DNA of 5,090 nt from JAEXNA01 sp050486105 (GTDB lineage Bacteria > Vulcanimicrobiota > Xenobia > Xenobiales > JADMJV01): the NCBI GenBank assembly GCA_050486105.1, contig JBJHCR010000422.1:1-5090 (forward strand), given 5' to 3'. A model generated the notes under the pieces. That model searched no databases. It was not told where the DNA came from and saw only the letters and a program-made list of their open reading frames with translations. Both the position numbers and the translations under genes were made by a program. Numbering within the stretch: position 1 is the first letter of the stretch; each line of letters opens with the position of its first letter. Below are positions 1 through 5,090 of this stretch, one piece after another.

Positions 1-486
1 CTACCAGGGGACCCCGCGAGTCCTCGCCAGGGTCTGGCCTTCTCCCGCTTGGTCCCGGCTAGACCAGAGGTTCTCTATCGAGCCTGGACCGAACCTGAAC
101 TGCTGCAGAGATGGTTCACTCCCAAACCCTGGCAGACGGTGGAAGCAGAGCTTGATCCTCGTCCGGGAGGCGCTTTCTGCACCGTCTTTCAGGGCCCCAA
201 TGGTGAGCGGATGGAGAACAAAGGGGTCTATTTGGAGTTGGTTCGCAATCGCAAGGTGGTCTTCACCGACGCTTTCGCCCCGGGTTGGAAGCCCAAAGAA
301 TCTTTTATGGTGGCAACCGTGACCTTTGAACCGGAAGGCCGGCAAACCCGCTACACCGCCAAAGCGGAGCACTGGACTGATGAGGCTGAAGCCAAGCATC
401 AGGCTATGGGTTTCGAAGACGGTTGGAACCGAGCCTTGGACCAACTCCTGGAGCTTGCTGATGAGCTGATGGCGAACAAGGGCTAG
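1..486 (+). CDS. AHSA1/SRPBCC-family protein, 5' end cut by window edge
   Basis: The frame is open from the first base to a TAG at 484-486, giving about 161 visible residues. The text matches the AHSA1 (Hsp90-ATPase-activator homologue) branch of the START/SRPBCC fold. It begins with a first-strand block LAFSRLVPARPEVLYRAW, followed by TEPELLQRWF, the RPGGAF turn, GVYLELVRNRKVVFTDAF, and a C-terminal helix starting GFEDGWNRALDQL. In the family this helix closes a hydrophobic ligand cavity. The function of most bacterial members is unknown, and no catalytic residue can be claimed. A TTG at 49 is the first conventional start codon in frame, but beginning there would remove the first beta strand, which is clearly encoded upstream (codons 12-17). 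I therefore read the gene as starting before the window. It is followed after 105 bases by another small-domain gene on the same strand. Family call is firm; specific role unknown. Confidence 0.85.
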   Translation, partial: LPGDPASPRQGLAFSRLVPARPEVLYRAWTEPELLQRWFTPKPWQTVEAELDPRPGGAFCTVFQGPNGERMENKGVYLELVRNRKVVFTDAFAPGWKPKESFMVATVTFEPEGRQTRYTAKAEHWTDEAEAKHQAMGFEDGWNRALDQLLELADELMANKG

Positions 487-495
487 CGAACCCCT

Positions 496-522
496 TTGAC
501 GGATTGCGTAGCACATTATGGT
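496..522 (+). promoter_or_regulatory. Possible weak sigma70-type promoter
   Basis: TTGACG at 496-501 and TATGGT at 517-522 are separated by 15 bases, shorter than the preferred 17. They lie in the gap between the AHSA1-family gene and the next gene, about 70 bases before its ATG. The boxes are only partial matches, so this is a suggestion. The downstream gene could equally be cotranscribed with the upstream one. Confidence 0.25.
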
Positions 523-591
523 CTTGTGGTCGGCCCTTCGGACGTTCGACGTCACGAGTTTTGTCAATCTTGCTGTTGGGGATAACGCAGC

Positions 592-1305
592 ATGTCTGCA
601 ACAAACTCATTCCAGAAATTGATTCAAGAGTACAACTCTGAGGTGCAGCTGCTTGCGCGTTTGGCCCAAGACTTGGTCTTGTCCGTGCGTCCGGATGCAC
701 GTCTTGAGGTGGAGGCGGCCTGGGGAGGCTACCTACTCTTCAAGCAGCCCGGGGAAGGCGCAAACACGGTGTGTTTCTTGAGCGCTCACCAGAAGCATGT
801 GTCTCTGGGCTTTTCTCAGGGAGCGGAGTTGGACGATCCGGCCCGGCTGTTGCAGGGAAAAGGTAAGCTTCAGCGCCATGTGAAGCTCAAGAAACCTCTC
901 GATCTTGAGCGTCCTGAGCTGAGAGAGTTGGTGAAAGCCGCGTGGTCCTCGCAGCCTGATTCAGAGGTGCTCCAAGATGCTCTGGAAAGGCTGCGCGAGA
1001 TCTGCCAGGTTCTGCCCGAGACCTCTGAAACCATGTCCCACGGGCACCCGACTTTCAAGGTGGGGAAGAAGAGCTTTGCTGTCTATGGGATTTATTCCCC
1101 GTCGGTCGCCTTCAAAGCTGATGTAGCATGGCACGCCGAGGTGGAGGGAGACGACCGCTTTTTCCCGACCCCCTATCTGAGCCACAAAGGCTGGCTCTCG
1201 GTGCGGATTGATGGAAACACCGATTGGCACCAGCTCAGAGACCTGGTGCGACACAGTTATAAACAGGTTGCCACGCGCAAGCAGTTGGGCCTGATGGGCG
1301 AGTAG
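592..1305 (+). CDS. DUF1801 + YjbR/MmcQ two-domain protein
   Basis: This is a 237-residue soluble protein with no signal peptide or membrane segment. Residues about 15-118 look like a DUF1801 (YdhG-like) domain. Visible features are EAAWGGYLLF, a strand with HQKHVSLGFSQGAEL, the turn DDPARLLQGKGK, RHVKL, and a closing helix LRELVKAAW. Residues about 127-232 look like a YjbR/MmcQ (DUF419, CyaY-like fold) domain. It shows LPETSETMSHGHPTFKVGKKSFAVYG, then PYLSHKGWLSVRIDG, and DWHQLRDLVRHSYKQVA near the end. Each family usually occurs as a separate protein of about 110-140 residues, so this is a fusion. Neither domain has a settled biochemical role; the YjbR fold has been linked to DNA binding on structural grounds only. 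The ATG at 592 follows a G-rich stretch (GGGGA) by about nine bases, and the DUF1801 homology begins soon after it, which supports this start. No clear terminator follows the TAG. Domain call is good; function is unknown. Confidence 0.85.
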   Translation: MSATNSFQKLIQEYNSEVQLLARLAQDLVLSVRPDARLEVEAAWGGYLLFKQPGEGANTVCFLSAHQKHVSLGFSQGAELDDPARLLQGKGKLQRHVKLKKPLDLERPELRELVKAAWSSQPDSEVLQDALERLREICQVLPETSETMSHGHPTFKVGKKSFAVYGIYSPSVAFKADVAWHAEVEGDDRFFPTPYLSHKGWLSVRIDGNTDWHQLRDLVRHSYKQVATRKQLGLMGE

Positions 1306-1377
1306 GTTGTCGAATCCGGAGAAGTCCACGCACAGAAGTAGGGCATGGAGTCTATCTTGCAAAACCCCCCGGAAGTC

Positions 1378-1392
1378 CCGGTGAACCACCGG
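1378..1392. repeat. Perfect 6-bp inverted repeat, 3-base loop
   Basis: CCGGTG, AAC, CACCGG form a tight GC-rich hairpin in the intergenic region, 73 bases after the stop of the DUF1801-YjbR gene. No T-tract follows on either strand. It is therefore not a classical intrinsic terminator, but it could act as a pausing or 3'-end-protecting hairpin. Confidence 0.35.
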
Positions 1393-1434
1393 AATCAGGC
1401 GCCGAGCCAGCGAAGCCTACCCAGGAAAGTCAGC

Positions 1435-1455
1435 GGTAATAAAAGAGGAATTACC
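1435..1455 (+). repeat. GGTAAT/ATTACC inverted repeat with SD-like loop
   Basis: GGTAAT (1435-1440) and ATTACC (1450-1455) can pair around a nine-base loop, AAAAGAGGA. The loop carries most of the Shine-Dalgarno-like AGAGGAA of the probable broken gene that follows. The stem is short and AT-containing, so chance is a real possibility. Confidence 0.3.
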
Positions 1456-1460
1456 CAGGC

Positions 1461-1693
1461 GTAAGACCCTTGTTGTTCCTGCTTCTCGGGGCTATGGCTC
1501 AGGCGGGCCACTCCGCAAAATCGAGGCTTTGAGCACCAACAACGAGCCCTATTTTCTCCAAGAAGAGGTGCAGTCGTTCTCCATATTCGAGACTGAAGGC
1601 CAGATCCTTAGGGCCCAGGCGGAAGATTTTAGTCTTGTGATCGATGAGGCGGGGTCAGACCAGGAGCTAGAGGGCCCGGTTCGGGTGCTTTGA
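1461..1693 (+). pseudogene. Probable broken gene for a small exported protein
   Basis: Two adjacent frames together read like one protein. In the first frame, GTA at 1461 begins VRPLLFLLLGAMAQA|GHSAK, a textbook short signal peptide with an A-Q-A type signal peptidase I site. A strong SD-like AGAGGAA (1444-1450) sits ten bases before that GTA, where a GTG or ATG start would be expected. The frame stops at a TGA just after the A4 run at 1517-1520. In the frame one base over, an acidic, protein-like sequence continues, including KIEALSTNNEPYFLQEEVQS, then FSIFETEGQILRAQAEDF, and ends with a TGA at 1691-1693 after ELEGPVRVL. One additional A in the A4 run would fuse the two halves into about 77 residues. 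Other frames and the opposite strand give Ser/Arg/Trp-rich shadow text or stops. I do not recognise the family. The tail faintly resembles the repeat rhythm of LptA/LptC-like periplasmic proteins, but this is weak. Alternatives are a sequencing error, a frameshifted active gene, or a TTG start at 1470 or 1529. Confidence 0.45.
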
Positions 1694-1704
1694 AAGATCC
1701 GGCT

Positions 1705-2172
1705 CTATCCCAACTGCGCGAACAACTCCACCATCTCAATGAGAGAAGCTGCGGCTTCTCCTCCTTTGTTGCCGGCCTTGGTGCCGGAGCGTTCGATGGC
1801 TTGCTCGATGGACTCTACGGTGATCACTCCGTAGGTGATGGGGACTTCGGTTTCCAAGGCCAGTTTCCCCAGTCCCTTTGTCACCTCAGATGCGATGTAG
1901 TCGAAATGAGGAGTGGAACCACGAATCAAGCATCCCAGAGCCACGATTCCGTCTACCGTCCCACTGTTGGCCAAGCGTCGCACAGCCATGGGGATCTCCC
2001 AGGAACCTGGAACTCGGACCACGGTGAGCAGATTTTCGTCGGCCCCATGGCGGATCAAGGTGTCGACCGCTCCGCCCAGCATGCGTTCGGTGAAGAAGTC
2101 GTTCCAGCGGCTGACCACGATGCCGTAGCGTCGACCTTGGCCGCAGATCAGGTTTCCAGATATCGTCTTCAT
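1705..2172 (-). CDS. ribH: 6,7-dimethyl-8-ribityllumazine synthase
   Basis: Condenses 5-amino-6-ribitylamino-uracil with 3,4-dihydroxy-2-butanone 4-phosphate, the penultimate step of riboflavin synthesis, in the cytoplasm. Family members form pentamers or 60-subunit capsids. The 155-residue length is normal. Recognisable blocks are SRWNDFF (21-27, with the aromatic W that stacks on the pyrimidine), VPGSWEIP (54-61), and ALGCLIRGSTPHFDYI (78-93), which holds the catalytic-position His89. GVITVESIEQAIERSG (115-130) and AGNKGGEAA (133-141) complete the phosphate/substrate site, with Arg128 in the expected place. The ATG overlaps the ribBA stop in an ATGA. A strong ribosome site, GAGGAGG (2183-2189 on the opposite strand), precedes it by ten bases, so the gene can initiate independently as well as by coupling. 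It is the last gene of the operon; no nusB follows in the remaining window. Confidence 0.97.
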   Translation of the reverse strand: MKTISGNLICGQGRRYGIVVSRWNDFFTERMLGGAVDTLIRHGADENLLTVVRVPGSWEIPMAVRRLANSGTVDGIVALGCLIRGSTPHFDYIASEVTKGLGKLALETEVPITYGVITVESIEQAIERSGTKAGNKGGEAAASLIEMVELFAQLG

Positions 2173-3407
2173 AGGGTTGGCGCCTCCTCGAGATGGGTTT
2201 CGTTAGGGAAGATGTGACCCATCTTGCCACGTTTGGTCTGCAGGTATTTCATGTTGTGGGGGTTCGGAGAGACGGGAATCGGGACCCATTCTACGATTTC
2301 GATTCCATAGCCATCCAGCCCACGGACCTTGGCTGGGTTGTTGGTCATAAAGCGAATCCGCTTCAAGCCCAGATCGGTCATGATTTGAGCCCCGATGCCG
2401 TAGTCTCGAAGGTCGGGCTTGAAGCCTAACTCCTGATTGGCCTCCACCGTGTCCAGCCCTTTCTCTTGCAGAGCGTAGGCTTTCATCTTGTTGACCAAAC
2501 CGATGCCTCTCCCTTCTTGTTCGAGGTAGATCAGCGCTCCTCGGCCGGTCTCGTGCATCTTTTCTAGGGCCGCGTGGAGTTGGGAGCCGCAGTCACAGCG
2601 CAAGGAGTCAAAAAGATCGCCGGTGACGCAGGATGAGTGCACCCGCACTAGGGCAGGCTCGTCGCTGGAAAGGTCTCCCCAGGTTAGGGCAATAGCTGGC
2701 TCTGTCCATATCTCGCTCTCATAGGCGTGGACGGTGACGATCCCGTAGGAATGAGTAGGAAGTTGGGTGGTTGCAGTTCGACGAATCAGCTTTTCGGTGC
2801 GTCTGCGGTAAGCGATCAGATCGGCGATGGTGATGACTTTGTAGTTCATCGCTTTCGCCATACGGAAGAGATCCGGGGTGCGTGCCATGCTGCCGTCTTC
2901 GTTCATGACTTCGGCCAACACACCCACAGGTTGCAAGCCTGCAAGGCTGCAGAGATCCACCGCTGCTTCGGTGTGGCCGGCCCGCCTGAGAACTCCACCG
3001 CGAGCCGCTCTCAAGGGGACGATGTGTCCCGGCTTGGTGAAGTCTGACGGGCGCGAGTTCTGGTCGGCAAGTTTGCGCACGGTCAGGGATCGATCACTTG
3101 CGGATACTCCAGTAGTCGTGCCGATTATGGCATCCACGGTAATGGTCATGGCGGTGCCCAGGCGAGAGGTGTTGGAATCCACCATCATAGGTATCGAGAG
3201 TTGCTCCAAGCGAGTCTCAGTGGTGGGGGCGCAGACAAAGCCCGAGCCGTATTTGATCATAACATTCATGGCTTCGGGGGTGCATTTCTCAGCGGCCATA
3301 ATGAAGTCGCCTTCGTTCTCTCGATCTTCATCGTCGATGACGATCAGGATCTTGCCTTGGCGAATGTCTTCGATAGCCTCTTCGATGGAGGACAATTGGG
3401 TGTTCAT
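2169..3407 (-). CDS. ribBA: Bifunctional DHBP synthase / GTP cyclohydrolase II
   Basis: A 412-residue cytoplasmic fusion that feeds both branches of riboflavin synthesis. The N-terminal RibB domain (about 1-203) converts ribulose 5-phosphate to 3,4-dihydroxy-2-butanone 4-phosphate. It carries the metal-binding acidic loop DDEDRENEGDF (25-35), TTTGVSASDR (97-106), GHTEAAVDL (144-152) and EVMNEDGSMAR (166-176). The C-terminal RibA domain (about 210-400) opens GTP to the diaminopyrimidine. It has the zinc ligands Cys260, Cys271 and Cys273 in SSCVTGD and RCDCG, QEGRGIGL (297-304), VEANQELGF (321-329) and TNNPAK (355-360). All key residues of both activities appear intact, so neither half looks degenerate. 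Two mild departures are Ser259, where HSEC/HSQC-type proteins have Glu or Gln, and Glu296 before QEGR, where Arg is common. The start ATG overlaps the ribE stop by four bases, and the stop overlaps the ribH start in the same way. Confidence 0.97.
   Translation of the reverse strand: MNTQLSSIEEAIEDIRQGKILIVIDDEDRENEGDFIMAAEKCTPEAMNVMIKYGSGFVCAPTTETRLEQLSIPMMVDSNTSRLGTAMTITVDAIIGTTTGVSASDRSLTVRKLADQNSRPSDFTKPGHIVPLRAARGGVLRRAGHTEAAVDLCSLAGLQPVGVLAEVMNEDGSMARTPDLFRMAKAMNYKVITIADLIAYRRRTEKLIRRTATTQLPTHSYGIVTVHAYESEIWTEPAIALTWGDLSSDEPALVRVHSSCVTGDLFDSLRCDCGSQLHAALEKMHETGRGALIYLEQEGRGIGLVNKMKAYALQEKGLDTVEANQELGFKPDLRDYGIGAQIMTDLGLKRIRFMTNNPAKVRGLDGYGIEIVEWVPIPVSPNPHNMKYLQTKRGKMGHIFPNETHLEEAPTL
2183..2189 (-). 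promoter_or_regulatory. Ribosome binding site of ribH
   Basis: GAGGAGG on the minus strand, ten bases before the ribH ATG and inside the end of ribBA. It is the best Shine-Dalgarno match in the operon and fixes the ribH start. Lumazine synthase is needed in stoichiometric excess because it forms large shells, so a strong site here is sensible (inference). Confidence 0.7.
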
Positions 3408-4054
3408 TGCAGGAAACCCGCTTTCTCTAGGGTGTCGTAGCCTATCCCCCCGCCGGTATGAGTAGACAGTGTTCGCTCTACATATTTGGCCAAGATGTCG
3501 GTCTCCAGATTGACTTGTTCTCCGGGTTGGAGGTCGCCCAAGCTCGTTGCCGAGAGGGTGTGAGGTACGATCCAGACGGAAAACTCCTGGTCTTGAGCCT
3601 CAACCACGGTGAGAGAGATCCCGTCTACTGAGACGGAACCCTTGCTGGAGATCTGGCGCATCAGAGATTTATCGGTTCGGAATCGAAAGACCACTCCGTT
3701 GCCCGAACGCTCCTTCTTCTTAAGGACTCCCGGACCGTCGATGTGCCCGGTGACGTAGTGCCCCCCCAAGCGGTCTCCCACTCGCAGCGCCCTCTCGAGG
3801 TTCACGCTCCGCCCTAGAGGCAAAGTCTTGAGAGTGGTTCGTTCTAGAGTTTCCGCCACCGCATCGAAGGCAACCGTGCCAAGGGAGTGGTCCCAGTTCA
3901 CTACGGTCAGGCAGGTTCCGTTCACCGCAATGGAATCTCCCAGGGCTATCCCGTCGAGGACCCGACTGGCTTGGATAAGCAGACGGGCGCCGCCGCCAGA
4001 TTCGGGTTGTCTTTCTTTGAGAAGTCCCGTCTCTTCAACCAGGCCTGTAAACAT
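3404..4054 (-). CDS. ribE: Riboflavin synthase alpha subunit
   Basis: Dismutates two 6,7-dimethyl-8-ribityllumazine molecules into riboflavin and the ribitylamino-pyrimidine; the active enzyme is a trimer. The protein is 216 residues, normal for the family, with the typical duplicated lumazine-binding barrel. Repeat 1 has MFTGLVEE (1-8), SIAVNGTCLTV (41-51, with the conserved Cys48) and GHYVTGHIDG (98-107). Repeat 2 has SVDGISLTV (142-150), PHTLSATSL (164-172) and VNLETDILAKYVERTL (181-196). The frame extends 42 codons further upstream to an ATG at 4180. The family nearly always begins with MFTG at residue 1, and the extra stretch would overlap the divergent gene, so I take the ATG at 4054. 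The ribosome site before it is weak (GCGAGC). It is the first gene of a ribE-ribBA-ribH operon. No FMN riboswitch was recognisable in the 76-base upstream gap, which is too short to hold one. Also called ribC in some genera. Confidence 0.96.
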   Translation of the reverse strand: MFTGLVEETGLLKERQPESGGGARLLIQASRVLDGIALGDSIAVNGTCLTVVNWDHSLGTVAFDAVAETLERTTLKTLPLGRSVNLERALRVGDRLGGHYVTGHIDGPGVLKKKERSGNGVVFRFRTDKSLMRQISSKGSVSVDGISLTVVEAQDQEFSVWIVPHTLSATSLGDLQPGEQVNLETDILAKYVERTLSTHTGGGIGYDTLEKAGFLQ

Positions 4055-4130
4055 GCTCGCGCTGTTTGTCTCGAGGTCGGTGTTCCCCTGCCAGGCTGGT
4101 TTACTCGGCGAGGAAACTGAGCTATATACC
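4055..4130. promoter_or_regulatory. Divergent ribE / lnt intergenic region
   Basis: The 76 bases between the two outward-facing starts must carry or border the promoters for both directions. For the minus strand, TTGACC (4144-4139 read backwards) is a good -35 box inside the lnt gene, but no decent -10 lies 16-18 bases on, so I do not place a ribE promoter. No riboswitch fits in this length. Confidence 0.5.
4100..4128 (+). promoter_or_regulatory. Candidate promoter towards lnt
   Basis: TTTACT (4100-4105) and TATATA (4123-4128) are spaced by 17 bases, each matching four of six consensus positions. The -10 ends only two bases before the ATG at 4131, so transcription would start inside the first codons. 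If real, translation would need a later start, such as the ATG at 4188. If the ATG at 4131 is used, this box pair is probably coincidental. Confidence 0.25.
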
Positions 4131-5090
4131 ATGATCTTGGTCAAAGCATGCACGAAGAAATGGCAGAAAGCGTTTACCACGGGACTGATGGGTCTTTCAG
4201 CTCTCTTGTTGGCCTGGGCCTCGTTTGGACAGTTCTCTCTGGGAGTGCTGATTTATCCGGCCCTGTTGGAACGCTTTCTTCGGCCCAAGTCTGGCTTTAA
4301 TCGGGTGCTCTGGGCTGGTATTTGGGGGACCTGTTACGCCGCGTTTTTCTATCGTTGGGTGTTGTCTTATGGTGCGGCGCCGTGGCTGGCTCTGGCTCTA
4401 GTGCGAGGTCTTCCCTGGGCCTTGTTTCCACTCCCCGCTTGGCTCTTGGAACGAGCATCGAGGGACTCCCACCGAATGAGCGAGGGTCGAAGCTTACTCC
4501 GATCAGCTCTCGGAGTGGGGCTAGGACTAGGACTCGTTTCTTGGGTATTGTTGCTCGGTTGCACTGGGGTGGATTGGGAGTCTCCGGCCGGTGCTCTCTC
4601 GAGCCACCCAACCCTGCTCTCGGCGTTGCCAGCCTTGGGCCTAGTAGGCTATGCCTGTATTCTGGGGATATTGTCAGGGTTGCTATGCTCCGGACGGAGA
4701 TCGGGGTTGCTCGGGGGAGGTCTCCTCTTGCTCGGGGTTCTGGCGGTCTTGTTTGGCCTGGATCGCTATTTCTGGACTCGGAGTCCCGGCCCGGATTTAA
4801 AGATTGCGCTGGTCCAAACTGGCTGGGCCCAAGACGAGAAGTGGGACGAGGATCAAAGAGAGCGAGCTGTGGAACGTTTGTTCGCGTTGACCGAGCAAGC
4901 CGCAACCGCCGGAGCAGAAGTGGTGGTCTGGCCTGAAACGGCCTGGCCTTACTTCGATCTGCGCAAGAATCCCAGAAATAGCCGAAGGGTAGGACGCCTT
5001 GCGCGACGCCTGGGAGTTCATCTCATGGCTACATCTATCGAAGTTGAATCAGGAGCAGAGGCTCACCGAAGTTGGAGAAACGTTGTCAGC
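4131..5090 (+). CDS. lnt: Apolipoprotein N-acyltransferase (Lnt-like), 3' end beyond window
   Basis: Lnt adds the third acyl chain to the N-terminal cysteine of lipoproteins in the inner membrane of diderm bacteria. The frame is open for 320 codons to the window end; full family length is about 500. A basic start (KACTKKWQK) precedes hydrophobic segments near 16-48, 58-78, 84-106, 122-144, 162-187 and 192-214, the usual membrane half. PAWLLERASR (102-111) corresponds to the family's W-x-x-x-E-x-x-R block. From about residue 223 the periplasmic nitrilase domain begins: KIALVQTGWAQDEKWDE (224-240), then AGAEVVVWPETAWP (260-273). Glu269 falls at the position of the first catalytic residue (Glu267 in E. 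coli). RNVVS at 316-320 matches the family's N-S-A region. The catalytic Lys and Cys lie beyond the window. VQTGW replaces the common VQGN/D-I. ATG 4131 suits the membrane topology, though GAGGAAA upstream (4110-4116) is 14 bases away, longer than ideal. A GTG at 4080 or an ATG at 4188 are alternatives. Confidence 0.85.
   Translation, partial: MILVKACTKKWQKAFTTGLMGLSALLLAWASFGQFSLGVLIYPALLERFLRPKSGFNRVLWAGIWGTCYAAFFYRWVLSYGAAPWLALALVRGLPWALFPLPAWLLERASRDSHRMSEGRSLLRSALGVGLGLGLVSWVLLLGCTGVDWESPAGALSSHPTLLSALPALGLVGYACILGILSGLLCSGRRSGLLGGGLLLLGVLAVLFGLDRYFWTRSPGPDLKIALVQTGWAQDEKWDEDQRERAVERLFALTEQAATAGAEVVVWPETAWPYFDLRKNPRNSRRVGRLARRLGVHLMATSIEVESGAEAHRSWRNVVS

Larger units (their letters stand above)
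1306..1704. other. 399-base gap without an intact gene
   Basis: The gap lies between the stop of the DUF1801-YjbR gene (+) and the stop of ribH (-). The left part (1306-1440) shows no convincing coding sequence. A 39-codon ATG frame at 1345-1464 has no usable ribosome site and low-information composition. Two short inverted repeats are present (listed separately). The right part holds a probable broken exported-protein gene. I found no hairpin followed by a T-tract on either strand, so no intrinsic terminator for the convergent transcripts can be placed. Confidence 0.6.

Noticed and set aside
1418..1459. Direct repeat TACCCAGG at 1418-1425 and 1452-1459
   Set aside because: Eight bases, two copies only, no target-site or array context; expected by chance often enough.
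1345..1464. 39-codon ATG frame after the DUF1801-YjbR gene (+)
   Set aside because: No ribosome site at usable spacing, composition rich in Pro, Arg, Asn and Gln without fold-like pattern, and it runs into the SD-like region of the probable broken gene. It looks like chance.
1690..2230. Open frames on the + strand and other - strand frames across ribH
   Set aside because: They overlap the unmistakable ribH and ribBA frames and give no recognisable protein pattern.
4055..4130. FMN riboswitch ahead of the riboflavin operon
   Set aside because: The gap is only 76 bases and none of the conserved FMN-element segments are recognisable; the known element is longer than the gap.
4116..4144. Minus-strand promoter TTGACC with CTCAGT for ribE
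   Set aside because: The -35 is good, but CTCAGT at 17 bases matches the -10 consensus poorly, and the nearby TATATA is only ten bases away.
4055..4180. 42-codon upstream extension of ribE to an ATG at 4180
   Set aside because: Riboflavin synthase characteristically starts at MFTG, and the extension overlaps the divergent lnt start and shows no conserved pattern.
4297..4936. Long open frames on both strands opposite and out of frame with lnt
   Set aside because: Their translations are Arg/Pro/Ser-rich, lack any family pattern, and overlap a frame with clear Lnt motifs and membrane segments. They are shadows caused by few stop codons in GC-rich sequence.

Overview
The window looks like a chromosomal housekeeping stretch of a diderm (outer-membrane) bacterium with mid-to-high GC content. 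The diderm inference rests on an apolipoprotein N-acyltransferase (Lnt) gene at the right edge. The phylum cannot be fixed from the sequence alone. A Verrucomicrobiota-type or similar diderm lineage is a guess from general gene style, not a demonstrated assignment. No phage, insertion sequence, CRISPR array, rRNA or tRNA was seen.

Left part (1-1305, + strand): the 3' portion of an AHSA1/SRPBCC-family gene is cut by the window edge. After a 105-base gap comes a 237-residue protein that joins a DUF1801 domain to a YjbR/MmcQ-type domain. These small single-domain families often travel together in bacterial genomes, but their cellular roles are poorly known.

Middle gap (1306-1704): no intact gene is visible. 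The right half holds what looks like a recently broken small exported-protein gene on the + strand. It has a Shine-Dalgarno-like AGAGGAA, a GTA where a GTG start would fit, a good signal peptide in one frame, then an acidic, protein-like stretch in another frame. One extra A in an A4 run would join the two. It ends 11 bases from the stop of ribH, tail to tail.

Right-centre (1705-4054, - strand): a compact riboflavin operon in the order ribE - ribBA - ribH. Both junctions are 4-base ATGA overlaps, which suggests translational coupling. RibBA makes both precursors: the ribitylamine branch entry from GTP, and 3,4-dihydroxy-2-butanone 4-phosphate from ribulose 5-phosphate. RibH condenses the two branches to 6,7-dimethyl-8-ribityllumazine, and RibE dismutates that to riboflavin. 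The deaminase/reductase RibD, needed between the two RibBA-RibH steps, is not in the window.

Right edge (4131-5090, + strand): a divergent gene, separated from ribE by 76 bases and open to the window end, encodes the membrane domain and the first part of the nitrilase domain of an Lnt-like protein. The short divergent gap should hold promoters for both directions. I found only a weak candidate, on the + strand.

I see no convincing previously undescribed system. The broken exported-protein gene and the DUF1801-YjbR fusion are the points most worth checking.
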